From a virus, in IMG/VR virus record IMGVR_UViG_3300042197_002234, positions 1 through 64,000 of that record: DNA of 64,000 bases; one strand, written 5' to 3'. This document shows positions 25,350 to 33,346 of the stretch, in pieces; the first letter of the stretch is position 1; each line of letters starts with the position of its first letter. Under the pieces are notes generated by a model. It was not told the origin of the DNA. It ran no database searches and saw only the letters and a list, made by a program, of their open reading frames with translations. A program made the translations under genes and the position numbers.

Positions 25350-27023
25350 TTAGGACTCTTTTCTTAACTTTCCATCATAATGGTCGAATCTATCGTGTTC
25401 TGTTGGTGTTAATAAAAGTAAACCAGGGTTTAACTCGCCCTTTTTAGTTAATTGATACATATGTGACATCCATGTTTGTTCAAACGGATGAGCCCAAGTA
25501 GTTTCCAAAAACATTTTTTTATTACCTGTTCTTGATACTATCTGAGGCCAATTGCAATAATATATTTCACCTTTAACATATGGTATACCACCATAAGAAT
25601 TAATTGAAGTTATTTTTGTTTTGGGCGCGTTTGGGTCCAACCCTTGTTTTGGTAACATTGGTTTTTCGGGCCAATACTCTTCTCTAATATTTTGAGGTAC
25701 ATTATACCATGACCATTGAGTTGAGTTATCACCATAAAACTCGGTAAAATTTAACTTTAAAAAATCAAAATTATTTTTTTTGGTTATCATTAAACTTTTA
25801 TCGTACAATCCGTCAATATACCTATTAAACCCGTTTTTACATGTTTCACCTTTATTAGGATAAAAAAACATATCGTCTTCAAAAAACAAATAATAATCTA
25901 AGTCTGTTGACTCAAAGTGTTCCGCAATAAATTGTCTACCACCACATATACCTAAATTTTCTTTTTTAATATGTTCAAAACCATATTCTTCACAAATTTT
26001 AGTATATTCATCATTTGTTGATAAATCTGTAGAATTATTTAATAAAAATTTTTTAGTTTTATTAATATAATTTGAATCATACTCCAACATAGATGTGATA
26101 AGAGTTTTGAACTGTTTAGGACTATTAAATGTTATTACATATAACCCCACTTTATTTGGGTCTAAGTTATTTTCAATAACGACAGGACTTTCGTTTTTTA
26201 TTTTTAAATTATCGTTCTTTAAATCTTCAAAAAATTTCCACACCATACCATCACCATTAATATCAAAATAATTTATAATATCTGAATGTTTATAACACAT
26301 TATACTGAATATAGATTCTTCAGTACCCATAAAACCTTCGTCTAATGTTGATGAAAGTAGCCCATAATAAATTGAGTTAATATCTGATACTGTGTTTTTA
26401 GGTCCACCAAAAAAACCACCTCTAGCAACTTTGGTAACTTTTTTACCTGACAGTTCATTTAATTTTTGATAATTAAAACCATGAATTTCTGTATTTGCTT
26501 CATAAGGAAAACAAACAAAAGAAAATTTATTAATATATTTTGGTAGTTTTTCAAAAACTTTATCATGTGTAAAATATCCAGGGTGTACTGTATTTGTTAA
26601 TCCAGCATCAATCCAAAAAAGATATTCTGAATTAAATTTATCAAGAATTTTTGCATCATGTAGTAAAAAAACTTTTGACATAACAAGTGGATTATACATT
26701 TCAAGTTTTGCTTGTGTGGAGTCTTTTAACCACCCTGTTTGATTATACCAAAATTCTTTATTTCTAATAGTCTGAATTTTATTGTAAAATTCATTGTTTT
26801 TAAACCAATTAATATCTCTAACGATAAATTGAGTATTCTCAACATTTCTTTTTTTGAATACAAATTCTTGTAATTCTTTATCACCAAAAATAATCATGTT
26901 ATTTGGTGTATCTAATAACTGATTAAACTTATCTAAATAATGTTGGTATGTTCTTGACCATCCTTCGGATAAATAACCTCTACCAATATCCCATAATCCT
27001 GTAACTAAAGTAACCCCCTTCAT
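25350..27023 (-). CDS. Two-domain glycosyltransferase (HtrL/YibB-like plus GT2-like)
   Basis: A 557-residue protein. Residues 1-275 begin VTLVTGLWDIGRGYLSEGWS and contain YLFWIDAGLTNTVHPGYFT and ARGGFFGGPKNTVSD, a pattern like the HtrL/YibB family found in glycan loci. Residues 290-557 (VGLYVITFNSPKQFKTLITS, then LDYYLFFEDDMFFYPN) look like a second GT-A glycosyltransferase with a DD motif for the metal and nucleotide-sugar. It overlaps the end of the upstream gene by one base (start at 27023), so it is translated with the minus-strand glycan operon. Donor and acceptor are unknown. Confidence 0.65.
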   Translation of the reverse strand: MKGVTLVTGLWDIGRGYLSEGWSRTYQHYLDKFNQLLDTPNNMIIFGDKELQEFVFKKRNVENTQFIVRDINWFKNNEFYNKIQTIRNKEFWYNQTGWLKDSTQAKLEMYNPLVMSKVFLLHDAKILDKFNSEYLFWIDAGLTNTVHPGYFTHDKVFEKLPKYINKFSFVCFPYEANTEIHGFNYQKLNELSGKKVTKVARGGFFGGPKNTVSDINSIYYGLLSSTLDEGFMGTEESIFSIMCYKHSDIINYFDINGDGMVWKFFEDLKNDNLKIKNESPVVIENNLDPNKVGLYVITFNSPKQFKTLITSMLEYDSNYINKTKKFLLNNSTDLSTNDEYTKICEEYGFEHIKKENLGICGGRQFIAEHFESTDLDYYLFFEDDMFFYPNKGETCKNGFNRYIDGLYDKSLMITKKNNFDFLKLNFTEFYGDNSTQWSWYNVPQNIREEYWPEKPMLPKQGLDPNAPKTKITSINSYGGIPYVKGEIYYCNWPQIVSRTGNKKMFLETTWAHPFEQTWMSHMYQLTKKGELNPGLLLLTPTEHDRFDHYDGKLRKES

Positions 27024-27769
27024 TATTTTTCTAAATAACCTAATTTATACCATGTATCAGCATTGTCGTTTACATTTTCATTTCTAAACCAAAAACACCC
27101 ACCTTTTTCATTAGGTAAGTGACCTACAATAGGGAACGATTCCACTCTAGGTCTGAAGTCGGTGTCTTTATCGTAATTCATTACTATTTTTTGGATATTG
27201 TGTTTACCTAAGTATGATGATAATAATATGTCATCACTCCAAGATTTACCGACAAATTCCTCAAAAAAATCTTGTCTAAAAAAATTATTTTTATATGAAA
27301 TTGTTTTATAACCTTCTAATATTTTCACTTTAGTGTCTTTATTTATTGTAGTACAAAAATGACAACTACCGTCCAATGCCGACAAACCAGCGAACCCTAA
27401 AGCTGAGTTAGGATAAAGTTTTCTTTTTTTCAAATGATACTCAATAAAACCATCAATGTATTCCAAGTCATCATCAATTGTTATTAGAATTGTTTCATCA
27501 TTTCTATCTAACCTCATAATTGTTGGTAAAATTTTAGTTAAAGACCCATAATCCTCGGTTCTAAAAATTTTAAGTTTTGTATTACTAATTAAAATTAACC
27601 ATTCTGGTATAACATATTTTTCGTTTGTTTTATTACACAAATAGGGAATATTTAGGTGTATCTCATAATTTTGATATGTTAAATTTAATAACTTGTCAAT
27701 CACAATTTTGAATGAGTTATTGATTAGTCTATTAGGTATTGTTGTTAAAGTTAAAATTACTTTGTCCAT
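27023..27769 (-). CDS. GT-A glycosyltransferase
   Basis: A 248-residue protein starting MDKVILTLTTIPNRLINNSF. TILITIDDDLEYIDGFIEYH carries the DxD metal-binding motif of GT-A fold enzymes. A C-terminal GKSWSDDILLSSYLGKH resembles the catalytic ED/DD loop and is followed by an FPIVGHLPNEKGG segment. It overlaps the methyltransferase gene by 13 bases and the next transferase by one, showing translational coupling. It probably adds one sugar of the phage-modified glycan; specificity cannot be read from sequence. Confidence 0.7.
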   Translation of the reverse strand: MDKVILTLTTIPNRLINNSFKIVIDKLLNLTYQNYEIHLNIPYLCNKTNEKYVIPEWLILISNTKLKIFRTEDYGSLTKILPTIMRLDRNDETILITIDDDLEYIDGFIEYHLKKRKLYPNSALGFAGLSALDGSCHFCTTINKDTKVKILEGYKTISYKNNFFRQDFFEEFVGKSWSDDILLSSYLGKHNIQKIVMNYDKDTDFRPRVESFPIVGHLPNEKGGCFWFRNENVNDNADTWYKLGYLEK

Positions 27770-28440
27770 TTTAAAAAAAGTGTTTGTCTACCATTAAATA
27801 ATGGGGTATAATCGTGCTCAATTAAAAAAGGTGATAATAAATTATCTTTACCACCATCAGATGTTAAGTAATCAGTATCATCAATTAGAATTAAATGTGT
27901 GTCTGAAAGTTTATCTTTAGCGGCTAAATAAGCTTCTAAATGTTTTTCCGCATATTTTGGAGTCCCTTTATCCCACCCATCTAAAAAAAGAACATCAATT
28001 TTTTTATCAAATTCGTTTAAAAATTCAATACCGTCCTTAGGTATGTTTATATTAATATTACTCGGTAATGTTCGATTTAAATTCGAATATGACCATTTTA
28101 TTCCGTTTATACAATTTGTATCAATATCTACAGTGTAGACCTCAAAACCTGATTCGGCCCAAAAAAAACCACCATGGCCGTCACAACAACAAGGGGGTGA
28201 TAGATACGCATTATTTTTTTCATTATAATAATCAATACATTTTTGTGTTACGGCAAACCTAGTTGAGCCAATTTCAACAACGGTATTTAAACCCAATACT
28301 TTTGCAATCTCAATAGAAGTTTTTAAATACGGTGCAGGTTTTGAGCGTTTGATGTCATAATCTTCACCTGTTAGATTATCATAAGTCCAAAATTTTTTAT
28401 CTATTTTAAAATTATGTATTATTTTGTATATTTCTTTCAT
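27757..28440 (-). CDS. Class I SAM-dependent methyltransferase
   Basis: A 227-residue protein with a Rossmann methyltransferase core: VVEIGSTRFAVTQKC (motif I), GFEVYTVDIDTNC (acidic ribose contact), KIDVLFLDGWDKGTPKY, and a C-terminal LILIDDTDY strand. The order resembles Methyltransf_24-type enzymes in sugar and cell-surface loci. A CCCDGHGG segment after motif I could bind metal. It lies one base after the GT60-like gene and overlaps the next glycosyltransferase, so it likely methylates a sugar of the same product. Confidence 0.7.
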   Translation of the reverse strand: MKEIYKIIHNFKIDKKFWTYDNLTGEDYDIKRSKPAPYLKTSIEIAKVLGLNTVVEIGSTRFAVTQKCIDYYNEKNNAYLSPPCCCDGHGGFFWAESGFEVYTVDIDTNCINGIKWSYSNLNRTLPSNININIPKDGIEFLNEFDKKIDVLFLDGWDKGTPKYAEKHLEAYLAAKDKLSDTHLILIDDTDYLTSDGGKDNLLSPFLIEHDYTPLFNGRQTLFLKWTK

Positions 28441-28441
28441 A

Positions 28442-29689
28442 TTACAAATTACCTGTTATTCTATCACACCAACCTTTTGATTCTGAGTGAGGCCAAACAA
28501 CCCAATATTTTGGTTTATGTGTTGTTTGAAAATCTCTCCAAATTTTACAATAACCATCAGGGTCGGTCTTCATTCTTTTTATTTCATTTTTATCAGCGTC
28601 TTTCCTAAAGATAGTTTCGTCTTTATCGTCATGAAACGCAACCACCCAAAAATCATAGTCATCTTCAGGTACTTGTGAAAAACTTACATCTATACAGTGT
28701 TTGAATATTGATGCAAAACTATTTTCCCACACCTCTTCAGTTTCATATATTGTAGGATTGGGTGGGTAATGTTTGTCTAATGTGTATTGTTGAACGGCTC
28801 TTCTTGAAAACTTTAATCCCGCATAAATTTCATATTCTTTTAAAGTTCTAACAGAACCGAAACCATAAGGACCTTCATGACCTTCTTGAATTTCACCGTC
28901 CATACCAAATAATTTTCTGTTTGTTAAATGAGAGTGGTTATTTTTATTAACCCACTCTTTATCATCATCCCACTGTTTGGTTCTTCCTTTACGAGTATAT
29001 TCATGCCAAATCAAAACTTTATGTGGATGAAACAAATCATAACCCCAAGTGTAAGCACGTACCGCAATAGATATCTCCTCACCATGAAAATAGTATTCAG
29101 GGTTGTGTTGTACTTCTTTACTAAACTGACCTAATGTAAAACAAAAATGAGCAGAATAAAACCTGGCAGGGACAGGTTCTGTCATTTCTTGCCAACCAGG
29201 AATTGTTTCGGGTAAAAAGAAAACAGCCCCTTCGGGAATGAATCTATCAAAAGACATTCTCCAAGGTTCTCTAACTCTACCCTCGGGGTCGTTATCGGGG
29301 TCAAATGAAGAAACATATGCGGTTAATAAAGGTTTCTCAAAACCTTTTTCCTGTAATTGTTTAATCATTTTGATAAATTCAATATCCCACTCTTTTTCAA
29401 ATCGCATGTGGGAGTCTATTTGAAGGGTGTATTCTTCACCATCATATAGTTGTTGTACTTGATTTCTCGCCCAACAAACACCTTTTGATTCTGTGTATAA
29501 AACATCTAAGACTCTAAATCTATCATCATTTTTATATTTGTCTAAGTTGTCAAAACCATCTTCAGGATGATACTGACGACAAATACCAATACGTAAGTTC
29601 TTTGGAAACTTAGCGTATTTTAACATTGATTCAATTGTTGGAATAAGTTGCGGGTCCCTATACGAGGCTATTTGAACAAATATTTTCAT
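28442..29689 (-). CDS. Polypeptide alpha-GlcNAc-transferase-like protein (GT60 / GlcNAc family)
   Basis: A 415-residue protein. The N-terminal 110 residues (KIFVQIASYRDPQLIPTIES, then GVCWARNQVQQLYDGEEYTL and QIDSHMRFEKEWD) match the GlcNAc family, whose founding member is the Skp1 hydroxyproline GlcNAc-transferase; relatives modify Ser/Thr of mucin-like proteins. FHGEEISIAVRAYTWGYDLF holds the conserved catalytic-side Glu pair. Family members act on polypeptide hydroxyl groups, which is striking because the phage encodes Ser/Thr-rich virion proteins. It heads the minus-strand operon GT60, methyltransferase, GT, two-domain GT. The protein substrate is inferred from family knowledge only. Confidence 0.8.
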   Translation of the reverse strand: MKIFVQIASYRDPQLIPTIESMLKYAKFPKNLRIGICRQYHPEDGFDNLDKYKNDDRFRVLDVLYTESKGVCWARNQVQQLYDGEEYTLQIDSHMRFEKEWDIEFIKMIKQLQEKGFEKPLLTAYVSSFDPDNDPEGRVREPWRMSFDRFIPEGAVFFLPETIPGWQEMTEPVPARFYSAHFCFTLGQFSKEVQHNPEYYFHGEEISIAVRAYTWGYDLFHPHKVLIWHEYTRKGRTKQWDDDKEWVNKNNHSHLTNRKLFGMDGEIQEGHEGPYGFGSVRTLKEYEIYAGLKFSRRAVQQYTLDKHYPPNPTIYETEEVWENSFASIFKHCIDVSFSQVPEDDYDFWVVAFHDDKDETIFRKDADKNEIKRMKTDPDGYCKIWRDFQTTHKPKYWVVWPHSESKGWCDRITGNL

Positions 29690-29733
29690 AGACTTTCTTT
29701 TTATTGAAAAATAGATAAAAAAATAAAAAAGTT

Positions 29734-29749
29734 AAGATTAATAAATCTT
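29734..29749 (-). terminator. Weak AT-rich hairpin with T runs, possible terminator
   Basis: Minus-strand AAGATT TATT AATCTT is followed by AACTTTTTTATTTTTTT. It lies about 70 bases after the stop of the small Ig-like gene and before the GT60-like gene. The stem is only A-T plus one G-C pair per arm, so strength is doubtful. Confidence 0.35.
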
Positions 29750-29818
29750 GTTTAAAACAAAAATATCCGAATAGATTGAGTTTAATGGACTACTAGAACT
29801 AAATTGGGCAGTAACATC

Positions 29819-30343
29819 TTAAGGTAAACCTGGTGTATTTGATGGTGTTGGGGTCGATGTTGGTGTTAATAAAGGTGGTGGACATGTATTACCGACACAA
29901 GGTAAACCAATACTAATTACTACTTCTGGGTCCGCACTTGGTAATTTACCACAATAATAAACCGACGTGCCTGAATATACCACAGAATACAATATGGTCC
30001 CATCGCATTGAGTTAAACTAAAGTTATAATCAGTCACACCTGTTAAATTATCAAATGTGATACAATTACAATCAACAACCATACTTGGTGTAGGAGTTGG
30101 GGTAAGTGTTGGTGTAGGTGTGGGTGTGACACAGGTATATAATTGAAAGTGTTCACATCCATAAGCATCAACAAGTTTTACTATTAGTTGTTGTATACCT
30201 GATAATGGTGATGGTACATTTACTGTGATAGGTAGTGATGATACTCCTGTAGCAACCAAATAACAATATGTTAATGTTATATCACATATTGTAATACTAA
30301 ATGGCGTTGTTCCAGTAAATGATGTAATTTCAATAGTATACAT
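29819..30343 (-). CDS. Small Ig-like virion protein with Thr-Pro linker
   Basis: A 174-residue protein. Residues 1-72 (MYTIEITSFTGTTPFSITIC, then a second strand set ending DAYGCEHFQLYTC) are clearly paralogous to the 100-residue protein at 50840-51142. A TPTPTPTLTPTPTP linker follows, then a second beta domain and a second Thr-Pro tail. Several Cys are spaced as in disulfide- or metal-stabilised beta domains. It resembles fibre or adhesin accessory proteins. It is monocistronic, and the TATTTATA element ends three bases before the ATG. Confidence 0.6.
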   Translation of the reverse strand: MYTIEITSFTGTTPFSITICDITLTYCYLVATGVSSLPITVNVPSPLSGIQQLIVKLVDAYGCEHFQLYTCVTPTPTPTLTPTPTPSMVVDCNCITFDNLTGVTDYNFSLTQCDGTILYSVVYSGTSVYYCGKLPSADPEVVISIGLPCVGNTCPPPLLTPTSTPTPSNTPGLP

Positions 30344-30346
30344 TCC

Positions 30347-30354
30347 TATAAATA
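30347..30354 (-). promoter_or_regulatory. TATTTATA promoter-like element immediately before the Ig-like gene
   Basis: Minus-strand TATATTTATAGGAATG has the octamer ending three bases before the ATG at 30343. If it acts as a -10/-7 element, transcription would start at or near the A of the ATG. Confidence 0.5.
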
Positions 30355-30435
30355 TAACACGATACCGTTTACCATAAATAGATAATTAGTTAAACTTGGT
30401 ATGTAATTTTTGTCTTTTTTATTTATTATTCATGT

Positions 30436-31377
30436 ATGAAAAAGGTTTGTTTAAATTTAAGTGAGTCTAACGCTATTGGCGATACCTTATGTTCAACACC
30501 TGTTTTAAGAAAATTGTATCAATCATACAATTCAAAAATCATTGTTGTTACAAAATATCCCGAATTATTTAAACACAATCCTTATGTTGAAAAAGTTTAC
30601 GAATCAAATTCAATTAATTTAGATTATATTAATGAAAATTTTATAACACATAATTCATTTTACGAAAACGGTCAAAAAAATAATCGTGGTGTTGAATATA
30701 AACATAACACAATTGATATTAGACAATATCACGCAATCAAACTTGGTTTCATGTTAACCAAAGATGAAATGGAATTAGATTATATTCCTGACGAATTTGA
30801 ACAAATTAAAAATCTACCCGAAAAATATATTTTAATTCATCCAGTTCAGAATTGGCCAAGTAGAACATGGTCAGCATCTAATTGGATGGAGCTAACTAAA
30901 AGATTAAATGATAACAATATTAATGTTGTATCAGTAGGTAAAGACTCAAGTGAAACAGGATTTTTTAATGTTAAAAAACCAATTTTCAACTTTAAAATTG
31001 ATAAAGGTTTTAATTTGATGAACAAAACTAGTTTAAGTCAAAGTTGGCATCTAATTCAAAAGTCTTCTTGTTTTGTCACTATGGATTCTGGTTTATTACA
31101 TTTAGCGGGAACTACAGATGCTAATATAATACAATTAGGTAGTTCAATAAATCCTGAATTTAGAGCACCATATAGAAATGGTGGACAAACATATAAATAC
31201 CACTACGTTGGTGGTACATGTCCTTTAATGTGTGCTTCTGATATGAAATATGGTGTTAAAGAATGGGGTGACATACAGGGAGTTCCACCATTGATTGGGT
31301 GTTTAGAAGGTAAAAAAACTTTTGAATGTCACCCGTCTGTAGATAAAGTTTTTGAAAAAATAATGGAAATTATATGA
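30436..31377 (+). CDS. GT9-family glycosyltransferase, heptosyltransferase-like
   Basis: A 313-residue GT-B enzyme of the ADP-heptosyltransferase family. Visible are the N-terminal SNAIGDTLCSTPVLRKLYQ, the donor-site region IHPVQNWPSRTWSASNW, and VTMDSGLLHLAGTTDANIIQ near residue 215. The C-terminus has four Cys (262, 266, 289, 298) ending FECHPSV, like the FECHKSI end of the TibC-like protein at 38252-40357, so it may carry a similar metal finger. It is the first gene of the plus-strand glycan operon and overlaps the next gene by four bases. Confidence 0.8.
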   Translation: MKKVCLNLSESNAIGDTLCSTPVLRKLYQSYNSKIIVVTKYPELFKHNPYVEKVYESNSINLDYINENFITHNSFYENGQKNNRGVEYKHNTIDIRQYHAIKLGFMLTKDEMELDYIPDEFEQIKNLPEKYILIHPVQNWPSRTWSASNWMELTKRLNDNNINVVSVGKDSSETGFFNVKKPIFNFKIDKGFNLMNKTSLSQSWHLIQKSSCFVTMDSGLLHLAGTTDANIIQLGSSINPEFRAPYRNGGQTYKYHYVGGTCPLMCASDMKYGVKEWGDIQGVPPLIGCLEGKKTFECHPSVDKVFEKIMEII

Positions 31378-32408
31378 AGATAGGTATTTTATTTTCTGCT
31401 TATAACTCTGAAAAATATATTGATGGGTGTTTAACGCCATGGTTTAATTTAAAAAATGAATTTGACATTGTTATTGGATGTAATAGTGGAATGTATTCCG
31501 ACTATGTTAATTTTGGTATAGAACCTAAAAACAAATCGACCTTAAAAAAATTGGTTGAGTATGATTTGGATTTTTTAATCTCCACAGGTCCTAAATCATT
31601 ATTAGATGAGAATTCTAGTAAAAATTCAGTACTACATGTTTTAAAGAATTCTTGCGATATCATATGGATTTTAGACTCTGATGAATTTTACACTGAAAAT
31701 GAAATTAGAAATATTATAACATATATACAAAGAACCCCTGAATATGATTGGTATACTGTTAATTTTAAAAATTTAACTTTAACCGATAGAATGTTTATGG
31801 ACGGATTTAATCGCCCTAGAATTTTTAGAACAGACAGAAATGGGGGTATTAATGAATTTTATTTTGATAATCATATCACATATAACGATGGTGAGACTTT
31901 TGAATCCAAACCTCACACATCAATACCAAGAACGGTTGCTTGGGTAGCTCATTACTCTTGGTTGAATGGGGATGTTAGGTCTAAAGAAAAAATAACATAT
32001 CAAAATAATAGATTTTTAAATGGTTGCTCTTTTGAGTGGGATAGCGAAAACAACAAGTTAAGATTTTCTAAAGATTTTTATAATAGAGTTAATTTAGATA
32101 TACCAATTTTACATGAAGAAATTGATATTTTTTCTGATGAGTTTACAATTGATTTTAAAAGAAGTGAAAATAAATTTTATGTACAAAACATAGTAAAACC
32201 ACAAACTTTAACATTTAAAATATATGATTGTATTACTGGTGGATTAATATATGAAACAACCATGGAATTAATTCCTCAATATAATTATTTCATTTATCCA
32301 TCACAAAATAACTTTGATAGTGATGAGAATTTTAAAAAATTTAGAGTTGAGGTCTTGAAAGAAAATCAAATAATACATAATGAATTTATACATTTAAAAT
32401 ATGAATAA
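31374..32408 (+). CDS. GT-A glycosyltransferase with C-terminal beta domain
   Basis: A 344-residue protein. Residues 1-240 start KIGILFSAYNSEKYIDGCLT and contain IIWILDSDEFYTENE with the DxD motif, plus RPRIFRTDRNGG, as in GT2-like enzymes. Residues about 250-344 are a beta-sandwich domain (FTIDFKRSENKFYVQNIVKP) resembling beta domains in four other proteins of this operon. The gene overlaps both neighbours (4 and 8 bases), giving strict coupling. Sugar specificity is unknown. Confidence 0.7.
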   Translation: MKIGILFSAYNSEKYIDGCLTPWFNLKNEFDIVIGCNSGMYSDYVNFGIEPKNKSTLKKLVEYDLDFLISTGPKSLLDENSSKNSVLHVLKNSCDIIWILDSDEFYTENEIRNIITYIQRTPEYDWYTVNFKNLTLTDRMFMDGFNRPRIFRTDRNGGINEFYFDNHITYNDGETFESKPHTSIPRTVAWVAHYSWLNGDVRSKEKITYQNNRFLNGCSFEWDSENNKLRFSKDFYNRVNLDIPILHEEIDIFSDEFTIDFKRSENKFYVQNIVKPQTLTFKIYDCITGGLIYETTMELIPQYNYFIYPSQNNFDSDENFKKFRVEVLKENQIIHNEFIHLKYE

Positions 32409-33345
32409 TGTTTTTAAAATAGTTAATATAGAACCTGAAGGTAAAATACATTTTGTTTTTTCAGGGGATGAGTCGGAATGTGAAATATCCATAATAGATA
32501 AAAACACAGATTTAGTTGTTCACAAGACAAATATTTGGTTAACCCAAGATGTGACTTACTGGATTTCAACAGGTGAAAAAAATGCTAAAAGATTAAAAAA
32601 TGTGATTTTTAGAGTTAATTACAACGGTAAAAATTATGATGAGGAATTAAATTTTTCTGGTGAGAATAGATTTTTAGTTATTAATTCTGAACAAATAAAA
32701 CTTAACAATTGTGGTGATGATTTATTTCCAATAGTGTGTGAAATATTTTACGATAAAGTTTATGAAAGAGATTTTGTAAAAGTAGGAATTGATGATATAG
32801 TTGTTGATATTGGGGCTAACTATGGAGTTTTTTCATTGTACACTCAAATGTTCAAACCAAAAAAAGTATATTCTGTAGAACCTGTTAGAACCACCTTTAA
32901 ACAAATGAAAAAAAATTTAGACAAATATGGTGTTGTATGTATCAACAAATCAATAAGTTCAGAAAACGGTTATGAGTCTTTTGCTATTACCGATGTTAAT
33001 GGTAATAACTACGCATTGAAAAATATTGATGGGTATCACCCATCGTCTATAAAAAACCAAGAAATTGTTGAGACAACCACAATAAACCAATTAATATCTG
33101 ATTATGATATACCTCACATAAATTTCTTAAAAGTAGATTGTGAAGGTGGTGAGTATGATTTATTTACAACAATAGATAAAGAATATTTAAAAAATAAAAT
33201 ACAGAAAACCGCAATAGAATACCACTCAAGTAATATTAAAGATACTGTGGTTTCAACACTTTTGGAAAACGGGTTTGTTGTTGAAGATATCATAGGTGAA
33301 CCTGAAATAGGATTAATATACGCATACAACAAAAACTTTAATTAA
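32401..33345 (+). CDS. FkbM-family methyltransferase with N-terminal beta domain
   Basis: A 314-residue protein. Residues 1-95 form a beta domain (VNIEPEGKIHFVFSGDESEC) like that of the adjacent transferases. From about residue 130 it is an FkbM-type methyltransferase: IVVDIGANYGVFSLYTQMFK (motif I), YSVEPVRTTFKQMKKNL, and INFLKVDCEGGEYDLF. FkbM proteins O-methylate sugars and other hydroxyls in glycan and antibiotic loci. It overlaps the upstream gene by eight bases. Methylation of a fibre glycan is an attractive but unproven role. Confidence 0.8.
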   Translation: MNNVFKIVNIEPEGKIHFVFSGDESECEISIIDKNTDLVVHKTNIWLTQDVTYWISTGEKNAKRLKNVIFRVNYNGKNYDEELNFSGENRFLVINSEQIKLNNCGDDLFPIVCEIFYDKVYERDFVKVGIDDIVVDIGANYGVFSLYTQMFKPKKVYSVEPVRTTFKQMKKNLDKYGVVCINKSISSENGYESFAITDVNGNNYALKNIDGYHPSSIKNQEIVETTTINQLISDYDIPHINFLKVDCEGGEYDLFTTIDKEYLKNKIQKTAIEYHSSNIKDTVVSTLLENGFVVEDIIGEPEIGLIYAYNKNFN

Positions 33346-33346
33346 T

